Source: UMGS1002 sp050309735
GTDB taxonomy: Bacteria > Bacillota > Clostridia > Oscillospirales > CAG-272
DNA: 18,495 nucleotides
Direction of reading: 5' to 3'
Assembly: GCA_050309735.1 (NCBI GenBank)
Contig: JBNRMS010000054.1
Span: 1 to 18,495, forward strand
The position numbers and the translations under genes are program-made. Shown here in pieces: positions 8,514 to 13,916 of the stretch (its first letter is position 1; every line of letters starts with the position of its first letter). The notes below the pieces were generated by a model. It worked only from the letters and a program-made list of their open reading frames with translations, was not told the DNA's origin and searched no databases.

Positions 8514-8542
8514 ATTGTAATACATTTCTTCCCGTATGTCAA
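8514..8542 (-). promoter_or_regulatory. Sigma-A promoter of the yicC-remA-rpoZ-priA cluster
   Basis: On the minus strand TTGACA (8537-8542) and TACAAT (8514-8519) are 17 bases apart, close to ideal. Transcription would start near 8507, about 20 bases before the yicC start codon. Confidence 0.85.
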
Positions 8543-8572
8543 GGATTTAAAAAATATTCGCAAGATTTCGCT

Positions 8573-8591
8573 ATTGCCACATGGGGGCAAT
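8573..8591. promoter_or_regulatory. Palindrome in the promoter spacer, candidate operator
   Basis: ATTGCC and GGCAAT form a perfect 6-bp inverted repeat with 7 bases between. It covers the -35 element and most of the spacer of the plus-strand promoter. A dimeric repressor bound here would block the promoter. The regulator is unknown and no regulator gene is adjacent. Confidence 0.4.
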
Positions 8592-8602
8592 AATAGTATA
8601 AT
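8574..8602 (+). promoter_or_regulatory. Sigma-A promoter of the flavin-reductase-like gene
   Basis: TTGCCA (8574-8579) and TATAAT (8597-8602) are 17 bases apart. A start near 8609 gives a leader of about 64 bases. Confidence 0.8.
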
Positions 8603-8672
8603 TGATATATACTATAAGAATAGGTCAAATAAAACTTTAAAGAGGGCGCTATGCCCGGAAAGGCAGGAGAAT

Positions 8673-9176
8673 ATGAGCGTATTCAAAGAAATTCCGGTAC
8701 CGGAGGCGAGCGATATTTTCAAGCTCATAGGTGACGACTGGATGCTGATAAGCGCCGCGAGAGAAGGAGCTGTAAACACGATGACGGCAAACTGGGGCTG
8801 CGCCGGCGTGCTTTGGAAAAAGCCGGTCTGCGTCTGTTTTATCAGGCCGCAGCGCCACACATACGGTTTTGTAGAGGCGTCGGAGCGGCTGTCGATGTCC
8901 TTTTTTGACAAAGAATATCGCCCGGCGCTCACCTATTGCGGGAGAAACAGCGGGCGCGATGTCGATAAATTCGCAGAAACCGGTCTGACACCGGCCTTCT
9001 CGGGCGAGGTTCCCTATATTGCCGAGGCAAGGCTTGTGCTTCTCTGCCGCAAGCTTTATGCTGACGATTTGCGGGGCGACAAATTTATTGTGGAGAATCT
9101 GCTATCAAATTATACCGAAAAGGACTTTCACAGGTTTTATATCTGCGAGATTGAGAAGGTGCTCTCAAGGGAATAG
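8673..9176 (+). CDS. Flavin reductase-like (FMN-binding split-barrel) protein
   Basis: This 167-residue protein matches the flavin reductase-like family of FMN-binding split barrels. The segment NTMTANWGCAG (about 35-45) corresponds to the family's FMN phosphate-binding 'T.sS.s' region, and RPQRHTYGFVEAS (58-70) and YCGRNSGRDVDKFAETGLTP (88-107) follow in the usual order. Such proteins reduce flavins with NAD(P)H or bind flavin for other redox reactions; the actual partner cannot be read here. The ATG is chosen because GGCAGGAG lies just before it, whereas the upstream in-frame region lies before and across the promoter. The gene stands alone, divergent from yicC. Confidence 0.88.
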   Translation: MSVFKEIPVPEASDIFKLIGDDWMLISAAREGAVNTMTANWGCAGVLWKKPVCVCFIRPQRHTYGFVEASERLSMSFFDKEYRPALTYCGRNSGRDVDKFAETGLTPAFSGEVPYIAEARLVLLCRKLYADDLRGDKFIVENLLSNYTEKDFHRFYICEIEKVLSRE

Positions 9177-9188
9177 GAAAAACAAAAA

Positions 9189-9219
9189 ATCCTCGCGGCG
9201 CCAGGGGCGCCGCGAGGAT
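9189..9219 (-). terminator. Strong hairpin terminator
   Basis: A perfect 14-bp GC-rich stem (ATCCTCGCGGCGCC against its complement, 3-base loop) is followed on the minus strand by TTTTTGTTTTT. It therefore terminates minus-strand transcription coming from the sigma factor remnant. On the plus strand it lies 12 bases after the flavin-reductase gene but lacks a U-tract there, so it may act as a partial terminator or mRNA end cap. Confidence 0.85.
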
Positions 9220-9282
9220 TATGTTGACCGCGAGCGTGGTAGAGATTCGGGTCAAAATACTTCGCGAGCGTGTCGCCGTAAA

Positions 9283-9509
9283 TCAAGCGGAGCAGCGGCT
9301 CCGCTTGTCGATAAAGCGCGCATAGCGGTTGTGCGCGATCCTCCACACCCAGGAGTCAAGCGAACTTATTTTGTATTTTGACAGCCCGTCAACAATATGT
9401 ATCATAACCTCGCCCGCGAGATCCTCGGCATCACATTTCCGGAAAGGCGGGAGAGGCAGAACCGGAATACCGGCTTGACATATTTAACTATTTCGTCCTC
9501 GGAATACAT
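9283..9509 (-). pseudogene. Truncated, frameshifted ECF-type sigma factor remnant
   Basis: The start MYSEDEIVKYVKPVFRFCLS has an ATG at 9509 and a good ribosome site (AAGGGGTG) upstream. After codon 23 the reading must shift by one frame near 9438-9440, where one base seems to be missing. The new frame reads KCDAEDLAGEVMIHIVDGLS and then DSWVWRIAHNRYARFIDKRS, the core of sigma-70 region 2 (DAEDLaQEv and the W-RIAhN-R helix). A stop follows at 9283-9285, inside a 9-bp inverted repeat (AAGCGGAGC/GCTCCGCTT). Region 4, needed for -35 recognition, is missing. The remaining stretch to the terminator at 9189 is not recognised. The promoter-proximal signals and terminator are intact, so the gene was lost recently. 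No anti-sigma gene is seen. Confidence 0.75.
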
Positions 9510-9603
9510 ACAGTCACCCCTTCCCCCACAGAAGCTTCTACGCCTATAAAGTGCGCAAAATAAAAAACCAATAGGAATTTATTAATGAAAACACTAAAAA
9601 ATC

Positions 9604-9638
9604 AAACGAGGCTTCGCTTATGCGGCGGAGCCTCGTTT
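9604..9638 (-). terminator. Terminator of the pduL-iscU-GGGtGRT operon
   Basis: AAACGAGGCT and AGCCTCGTTT form a perfect 10-bp stem, extended by four inner pairs including one G-T, with a 7-base loop. On the minus strand it is followed by TGATTTTTT, and on the plus strand by TTTTTATC, so it can work in both directions. It lies 11 bases after the GGGtGRT stop codon. Confidence 0.85.
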
Positions 9639-9649
9639 TTATCTGTATT

Positions 9650-10651
9650 TTACTTTTTGGATGATTCCTCGATAGCCACCGCCACCGCAACCGTCGCGCC
9701 GACCATGGGGTTGTTGCCCATGCCGATAAGACCCATCATTTCAACATGCGCCGGAACCGAGGAGGAGCCCGCGAACTGTGCGTCCGAGTGCATTCTGCCC
9801 ATCGTGTCTGTCATGCCGTAGGACGAGGGGCCTGCCGCCATGTTGTCGGGATGGAGTGTGCGGCCGGTGCCGCCGCCCGAGGCGACCGAGAAATATCCGA
9901 TGCCGTTTTCAACACACCACTTCTTGTAGGTTCCCGCCACGGGATGCTGATATCTTGTGGGGTTTGTCGAGTTTCCGGTGATCGAAACGCCAACCCGCTC
10001 AAGCTTCATAATCTCAACTCCCTCGGGGACATTGTCGGCGCCGTAGCACTTGACTGCCGCCCTCGGTCCCTTTGAGAAGGGCGTCTCGGAAACAACCTTT
10101 ATCTCTTCGGTGTTATTGTCGAATTCGGTTTTTACATATGTAAAACCGTTGATTCTTGAAATGATAAAGGCCGCGTCCTTGCCAAGGCCGTTGAGGATAA
10201 CGCGCAGCGGCTTTACCCTTACCTTGTTGGCGTTAAGCGCGATTTTGATTGCGCCCTCTGCCGCCGCGAAGGATTCGTGTCCGGCGAGGAAGCAGAAGCA
10301 TTCGGTTTCCTCCGAGAGGAGCATTTTTCCAAGATTGCCGTGTCCAAGGCCGACCTTGCGGTTCTCGGCTACAGAGCCGGGAATACAGAAGGCCTGAAGC
10401 CCGATGCCGATTGCCGCGGCGGCGTCCGAAGCCTTGAGGGCGCCTGACTTTATCGCGATTGCCGCGCCCACAGTGTATGCCCAGATAGCATTCTCAAAGC
10501 AGATAGGCTGGGTTTCGCGGACAATCCTGTCGCAATCGACGCCCTTGGCCAGAGTGATTTCCCTGCATTCGTCAATGGAGGAAATACCGTATTTTTTTAA
10601 GACACCGAGGATTTTCGCCTCGCGTCTTTCGTAACCTTCAAATTTAGCCAC
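9650..10651 (-). CDS. GGGtGRT-family protein (function unknown)
   Basis: This 333-residue protein contains SGGGTGRTLHPDN (258-270), the motif that names the GGGtGRT family of Clostridia and other anaerobes. Other visible features are a glycine-rich stretch GLGHGNLGKM (101-110), NGLGKDAAFI (154-163), cysteines at 40, 51, 89, 118, 120, 202 and 246, and an Ala/Val-rich C-terminus. There is no signal peptide, so it is probably cytoplasmic and soluble. The start is GTG with GGAGG nine bases upstream. It follows the IscU-like gene by 17 bases, and its cysteines could be related to a metal or Fe-S role, though no reaction is established. It is the last gene of a three-gene operon ended by a hairpin terminator. 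Confidence 0.9.
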   Translation of the reverse strand: MAKFEGYERREAKILGVLKKYGISSIDECREITLAKGVDCDRIVRETQPICFENAIWAYTVGAAIAIKSGALKASDAAAAIGIGLQAFCIPGSVAENRKVGLGHGNLGKMLLSEETECFCFLAGHESFAAAEGAIKIALNANKVRVKPLRVILNGLGKDAAFIISRINGFTYVKTEFDNNTEEIKVVSETPFSKGPRAAVKCYGADNVPEGVEIMKLERVGVSITGNSTNPTRYQHPVAGTYKKWCVENGIGYFSVASGGGTGRTLHPDNMAAGPSSYGMTDTMGRMHSDAQFAGSSSVPAHVEMMGLIGMGNNPMVGATVAVAVAIEESSKK

Positions 10652-10668
10652 AGTTATTCTCCTCCTTC

Positions 10669-11361
10669 TTATTCCTTGCGGGGGTCTATATACTTGACGG
10701 CCTCGTCGAAGCGCCCGTATGTACCCTTTGAACTCTCATATGCCTCATTCGGCTCGACACCCTTTTTGATAAGGTCTGTCATCTTGCCCAGCGAAACATA
10801 TTCGTAACCGATAACCTGTCCGTCGGCATCAAGAGCCATTCTTGTGCAGTAGCCCTCTGTCAGCTCAAGATAGCGAACGCCCTTAGCCCTTGTGCTGTAC
10901 ATCGTGCCGACCATCGAGCGCTCTCCTTTTCCGAGATCCTCCATGCCGGCGCCGACTACAAGTCCGCCCTCCGAGAAGGCCGACTGCGAGCGCCCATAAA
11001 CAATCTGAAGGAAAAGCTCTCTCATTGCGGTGTTGATAGCGTCGCAGACAAGGTCTGTGTTAAGCGCCTCAAGAACTGTTTTCCCAGGGAGGATTTCGGC
11101 CGCCATTGCTGCCGAATGTGTCATGCCCGAGCAGCCGATTGTCTCAATAAGCGCCTCTTCGATAATACCGTCCTTTACATTAAGCGAAAGCTTGCAGGCA
11201 CCCTGCTGAGGGGCGCACCAGCCCACGCCGTGCGTGTATCCCGAGATGTCGGCAATCTGTTTGGCTTTGACCCATTTGCCCTCTTCGGGAATGGGAGCCG
11301 GTCCGTGGTCGGGCCCTTTGGCCACAACGCACATGTGTTCCACTTCTTTGGAATAAATCAT
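10669..11361 (-). CDS. IscU/NifU-like iron-sulfur cluster scaffold protein
   Basis: This 230-residue protein resembles the IscU/NifU N-terminal scaffold fold but is longer. The core is about residues 5-130: YSKEVEHMCVVAKG near the start, then WCAPQQGACKLSL (48-60), IGCSGMTHSAAMAA (76-89) and VCDAINTAMREL (105-116). Cys49 or Cys56, Cys77 and Cys106 are candidates for the three cluster-binding positions, with Cys77 in the GCSG loop being the clearest. The C-terminal 100 residues are specific to this subfamily and include YLELTEGYCTRMALDADGQV. No cysteine desulfurase gene is nearby. The gene sits between pduL (27 bases) and the GGGtGRT gene (17 bases), with AAGGAG before its ATG. A role together with GGGtGRT is inferred from this pairing. 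Confidence 0.75.
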   Translation of the reverse strand: MIYSKEVEHMCVVAKGPDHGPAPIPEEGKWVKAKQIADISGYTHGVGWCAPQQGACKLSLNVKDGIIEEALIETIGCSGMTHSAAMAAEILPGKTVLEALNTDLVCDAINTAMRELFLQIVYGRSQSAFSEGGLVVGAGMEDLGKGERSMVGTMYSTRAKGVRYLELTEGYCTRMALDADGQVIGYEYVSLGKMTDLIKKGVEPNEAYESSKGTYGRFDEAVKYIDPRKE

Positions 11362-11388
11362 GTTGATATATGCTCCTTTTTTTATTCT

Positions 11389-11958
11389 TTATTTTACAAT
11401 CTCGCCCCAGGCCTCGCCGGCGGCGGCCGCAGCGTTTGATTCGTCTGTGTCGATGTGCATGGCGAGCGCAAAATCATCTCTTACGCGGACAACAACATCG
11501 CCGAAGATAAGCGGACGCGGGGTGTTAAGCTTAACTTCGACTATCTGCTTGTCCGATACGCCAAACTCGGCAGCGTCGGCGGGGGTCATGTGTATATGCC
11601 GCTTTGCGATTATAACGCCTTCGCTCATATCAACCTCACCATGGGGGCCGACCAGTTTAAGTCCCGGTGTGCCGGCAACATCTCCGCTTTCGCGCACAGG
11701 GGCGCAAATGCCGAGTGTTCGCGCATCTGTCATCGACAGCTCAACCTGATCTGCCGAGCGGCAGGGGCCGAGAATAGTCAGGGAGAGCTTGCCGCGCGGG
11801 CCGACGACGGTGATCTTCTCCTCGCTGGCAAACTGACCGGGCTGGCTCAAGTCCTTTTTGTTATGAAGCTGAGCGCCCTTGCCAAAGAGAGTTTCGAGCG
11901 TCTCTTTTGTGACATGGGCGTGTCGAGCCGAAGTTTCAATCAGAATTTTCTTTTGCAT
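11389..11958 (-). CDS. pduL: PduL-family phosphate acyltransferase (phosphotransacylase)
   Basis: This 189-residue protein has the two repeated PduL half-domains. It would exchange acyl-CoA and phosphate for acyl phosphate and CoA, that is acetyl- or propionyl-CoA interconversion. Zinc-binding residues are visible: SARHAHVT with His13 and His15, AKRHIHMTPADA with His121 and His123, and MHIDTDE with His168. There is no N-terminal extension of the type that targets PduL into bacterial microcompartments, and no shell genes are near, so it is probably a free cytosolic phosphotransacetylase. The ATG at 11958 is chosen because GAGGT lies seven bases upstream; a GTG three codons earlier is part of that ribosome site. 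It is the first gene of the operon. No acetate kinase is seen in the window. Confidence 0.93.
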   Translation of the reverse strand: MQKKILIETSARHAHVTKETLETLFGKGAQLHNKKDLSQPGQFASEEKITVVGPRGKLSLTILGPCRSADQVELSMTDARTLGICAPVRESGDVAGTPGLKLVGPHGEVDMSEGVIIAKRHIHMTPADAAEFGVSDKQIVEVKLNTPRPLIFGDVVVRVRDDFALAMHIDTDESNAAAAAGEAWGEIVK

Positions 11959-12179
11959 TACAAACACCTCATTTTAATCATTCGCCGCTGCGACATAGTA
12001 GGGTCGATTATCAATCGCCTATCTCTGGTTTTATCCTCGCGCCGCTTTACTGTTGCGACAGCGCAGGACTCACAAAAACCTGCCAATGTATATATTATAC
12101 CAGAGTCGCAAGTGGATTTCTCCCGTGTGTTTCTCCACTTTTGCGACATCGCAGCTTTTTGTAAAGGCTGCCAAAAGAT
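11959..12179 (-). promoter_or_regulatory. Structured leader of the pduL operon with repeated TGCGACA motifs
   Basis: This gap before pduL contains two palindromes of the form TGCGA-CA-TCGCA: a perfect one at 12142-12153 and one with a single change at 12054-12065. A single half-site lies at 11989-11998 and an inverted half at 12106-12110. A longer inverted repeat (12105-12116 against 12134-12147, 12 pairs with a 2-base bulge) overlaps the perfect palindrome, so alternative folds are possible. A second -10-like TATAAT lies at 12094-12099 on the minus strand without a good -35. The pattern fits either an operator array or an RNA leader. It matches no riboswitch that I recognise. Confidence 0.45.
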
Positions 12180-12208
12180 ATTATACCATAAAAAACACTC
12201 CTTGTAAA
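12180..12208 (-). promoter_or_regulatory. Main promoter of the pduL operon
   Basis: On the minus strand TTTACA (12203-12208) and TATAAT (12180-12185) are 17 bases apart. The start near 12173 gives a leader of about 215 bases before pduL. Confidence 0.7.
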
Positions 12209-12231
12209 TCCCGATTTTTAATAATTATAGC
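12203..12231 (+). promoter_or_regulatory. Possible promoter of tepA overlapping the pduL promoter
   Basis: On the plus strand TTGTAA (12203-12208) and TATAGC (12226-12231) are 17 bases apart. The -35 box would be the same six base pairs as that of the opposing promoter. A second candidate, TTGGCA-17-TAAAAT (12252-12280), would start at about the ribosome site of tepA and is less likely. Confidence 0.4.
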
Positions 12232-12296
12232 AGACATACCGGCGAGCTTTTTTGGCAATAATAATTTCTGCAATTAAAATTCGCGGGAGAGACGAC

Positions 12297-13130
12297 ATGA
12301 ACAAAGATAAAAAAAGCAAAGAAGAAAAAAAGGACGCCGCCCGGGATTCGGCATCCGATAAAGAAAGCACAGAAGTGAGCGAGGCGAACGAGAAACCCGA
12401 TAAAGACCAACGCGAGGAGGACACCGGCGAAAAGCTTGAGAGCATAGAGAGGAGCGGGGGAGTTCTTGCGAAAAACTCGCGCGAGGCAATCCATTGCCTT
12501 TCGATAATCGGTCAGGTTGAGGGTCATTATCTGCTTGGAAACAACCAAAAGGCCACTAAATACGAACACATAATTCCGCTGCTTGTCTCGATTGAGCAAA
12601 GCGACGAGGTTGACGGTCTTCTTGTGGTGCTCAACACAATGGGGGGCGACGTTGAGGCCGGGCTTGCGCTTGCCGAGATGATAGCCTCGATGACAAAGCC
12701 GACCGTTTCGATAGTGCTGGGCGGCGGGCATTCGATAGGTGTTCCGCTGGCCGTTGCGGGCAAGCGGTCGTTTATCGTTCCGAGTGCTACTATGACAATA
12801 CACCCGGTGAGGATAAACGGACTTGTCGTCGGAGTTCCGCAGACCTTTCGTTATTTCTCCGAGATGCAGAAGCGGATAATTAAATTTATCTGCGACCATT
12901 CGAGCGCTAATCCCGACAAGATTTACGAGCTGATGATGAAGCCCGACGAGATAGCAACCGACATCGGCTCGATTATTGACGGGAGCGAGGCGGTGGAATT
13001 CGGGATTATCGATGAGGTCGGCGGGCTTGATGCGGCGCTCGCGGCGCTGCGAGGAATGATAAACAATAAAAATAAGAAAAAAAGCGAAAATGGAAAAGCC
13101 GGAAAAGAAAAGATGCTCTCGCCGCATTGA
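12297..13130 (+). CDS. tepA: TepA/ClpP-like serine protease
   Basis: This 277-residue protein has a ClpP/crotonase-fold protease domain (about 60-262) of the TepA (translocation-enhancing protein) type. Visible are NTMGGDVEAGLALAEMI (113-129), GGGHSIGVPLAVAG with the presumed nucleophile Ser146, and ATMTIHPVR with the presumed His169. The first 55 residues are highly charged (Lys/Glu/Asp) and probably disordered, and the last 20 are basic. In Bacillus subtilis TepA was linked to protein export; the protein is probably cytoplasmic, as no signal peptide is present. The ATG is chosen because CGGGAGA lies just before it; an in-frame extension upstream to 12252 lacks a ribosome site. The stop codon lies inside the -35 box of rnpB. 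Confidence 0.9.
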   Translation: MNKDKKSKEEKKDAARDSASDKESTEVSEANEKPDKDQREEDTGEKLESIERSGGVLAKNSREAIHCLSIIGQVEGHYLLGNNQKATKYEHIIPLLVSIEQSDEVDGLLVVLNTMGGDVEAGLALAEMIASMTKPTVSIVLGGGHSIGVPLAVAGKRSFIVPSATMTIHPVRINGLVVGVPQTFRYFSEMQKRIIKFICDHSSANPDKIYELMMKPDEIATDIGSIIDGSEAVEFGIIDEVGGLDAALAALRGMINNKNKKKSENGKAGKEKMLSPH

Positions 13131-13155
13131 CCGATAGGATGCTTTGTGGTATAAT
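13127..13155 (+). promoter_or_regulatory. Promoter of rnpB
   Basis: TTGACC (13127-13132) and TATAAT (13150-13155) are 17 bases apart, and the P1 stem of RNase P RNA starts about 8 bases later. The -35 box includes the TGA stop of tepA. Confidence 0.9.
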
Positions 13156-13162
13156 ATATTTG

Positions 13163-13520
13163 CAACTCTGCCGAACGGCCGCGCGGTATGTTGCCGAAAG
13201 GTATTACCGTGAGGAAAGTCCGGGCTTCAAAGGGCAGGATAGCTGATAACGTCAGCCGCAGGCGACTGCCGGGAAAGTGCAACAGAAATAGACCGCCGGG
13301 GCAATGTCCCGGTAAGGATGGAAAGGTGAGGTAAGAGCTCACCAGTTCCTATGGTAACATAGGTCCGCTGTAAACCCTATCCGAAGCAACACCGCATGGG
13401 GATTGGCCTGCCCGGCCGATGTCCCCGGGTGGCACGGAGAGAAATCTCCGGAGCGCGGCGGCGACGTCGCGCAAAGATAGATGGCCGTTCACGACAGAAC
13501 CCGGCTTACAGGCAGAGTTG
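13163..13520 (+). ncRNA. rnpB: RNase P RNA, type A
   Basis: This is the catalytic RNA of RNase P, which cuts the 5' leader from tRNA precursors. Conserved elements appear in order: GAGGAAAGTCCGGGCT (13211-13226), ACAGAAATAGACCGCC (13281-13296), GAGGTAAGAGCTCACCAG (13328-13345), AGATAGATGGCCG (13476-13488) and ACAGAACCCGGCTTA (13494-13508). The ends AACTCTGCC (13164-13172) and GGCAGAGTT (13511-13519) pair as helix P1. The overall layout is the ancestral type A rather than the Bacillus type B. The exact ends are set by P1 and the upstream promoter. Confidence 0.96.
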
Positions 13521-13522
13521 TA

Positions 13523-13553
13523 TAGAGAATAGAGAATAGAAATTAGAGAATAG
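13523..13553. repeat. Heptanucleotide tandem repeat after rnpB
   Basis: TAGAGAA occurs twice, then a variant TAGAAAT, then TAGAGAA again, followed by TAG. Immediately after, GGGGGCGC occurs twice (13555-13570). The whole stretch lies between the 3' end of rnpB and its terminator and appears non-coding. Confidence 0.8.
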
Positions 13554-13589
13554 TGGGGGCGCGGGGGCGCGGAAGTTTAAAAAAATAGC

Positions 13590-13625
13590 AAAAGAGCCGT
13601 TTCTTTTTTTGGAAACGGCTCTTTT
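13590..13625. terminator. Bidirectional terminator between rnpB and the small membrane gene
   Basis: AAAAGAGCCGTTTC and GAAACGGCTCTTTT form a perfect 14-bp stem with an 8-base T-rich loop. The stem ends in TTTT on the plus strand. On the minus strand it is followed by GCTATTTTTTT. It can end rnpB transcription and, in the other direction, the minus-strand gene whose stop lies at 13628. Confidence 0.88.
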
Positions 13626-13627
13626 GA

Positions 13628-13804
13628 TTATTTCATCTTATTGAGTTTATTTATTATTATGCCGGTGCATACCGATATCAGGATAGAGAGGAATGCGCCC
13701 ATCCCCAAGGCATATTCGCCGCCAAAATCAAAGAAAAAAGCAAAAGCCAGGCCTATATATGCGGCAAGAAGTCCGAGGAAAAAGGATATAATTATTGTTT
13801 TCAA
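13628..13804 (-). CDS. Small two-helix membrane protein, unknown function
   Basis: This 58-residue reading frame begins MKTIIISFFLGLLAAYIGLA and ends with a basic NKLNKMK tail. It has two hydrophobic segments (about 3-25 and 36-52) separated by FDFGGEYALGMG. No family is recognised. It is supported as a real gene by the membrane-protein pattern, a GAGGAG ribosome site, a terminator just after the stop, and a partial copy of its 3' end lying just upstream. The start is uncertain: TTG at 13804 is 12 bases from the ribosome site, which is long, and no ATG fits in frame. It follows the lipoprotein gene on the same strand. Confidence 0.6.
   Translation of the reverse strand: MKTIIISFFLGLLAAYIGLAFAFFFDFGGEYALGMGAFLSILISVCTGIIINKLNKMK
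13641..13706. repeat. Direct repeat, intact copy (3' end of small membrane gene)
   Basis: About 66 bases from TTGAGTTTATTTATTATTAT to ATCCCC recur with small changes at 13826-13886. This copy encodes the second membrane helix and tail of the small membrane protein. Confidence 0.85.
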
Positions 13805-13825
13805 TCTTATATTTAACTCCTCTTG

Positions 13826-13886
13826 TTGAGTTTATTTATTATGCCGGTGCATACGATATCAGGATGCAGAGGAATGCGCCTGCCCC
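13826..13886 (-). pseudogene. Partial duplicate of the small membrane gene (3' end only)
   Basis: This copy of the 13641-13706 segment has lost a few bases (a TTA triplet, one C near 13857 and one near 13880) and no longer has an open frame for the helix, but it still encodes a tail like NKLNK before a stop. It supplies the ribosome site of the intact gene directly after its end. It begins, on the minus strand, exactly at the foot of the hairpin 13881-13907. The parent was probably a tandem pair of which one member was mostly deleted. Confidence 0.7.
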
Positions 13887-13907
13887 GGACTGAAACAGGC
13901 CGGGGCA
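13881..13907 (-). terminator. GC-rich hairpin after the lipoprotein gene, without a U-tract
   Basis: TGCCCCGG/CCGGGGCA plus CTG/CAG form an 11-bp stem with one A-G mismatch and an AAA loop, 9 bases after the lipoprotein stop. It looks like a terminator, but on the minus strand the U-tract is replaced by the duplicated segment, so read-through into the small membrane gene is plausible. Confidence 0.5.
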
Positions 13908-13916
13908 ATATTCAGT

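Noticed and set aside
9137..9346. A 69-codon frame on the minus strand running through the terminator
   Set aside because: It reads through the perfect hairpin at 9189-9219 into the antisense of the flavin-reductase gene. It only borrows the end of the sigma factor remnant in another frame.
11455..12207. A 250-codon open frame on the plus strand
   Set aside because: It is opposite pduL and its leader. It would begin inside pduL without a ribosome site and its composition is not protein-like.
12180..12208. Riboswitch or T-box upstream of pduL
   Set aside because: No conserved riboswitch core, T-box sequence or terminator with a U-tract is visible in the leader; only palindromes and simple stems are present.
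12225..13127. A 300-codon open frame on the minus strand
   Set aside because: It is the antisense of tepA, which has clear Ser/His active-site motifs and a ribosome site. The antisense product has no family pattern.
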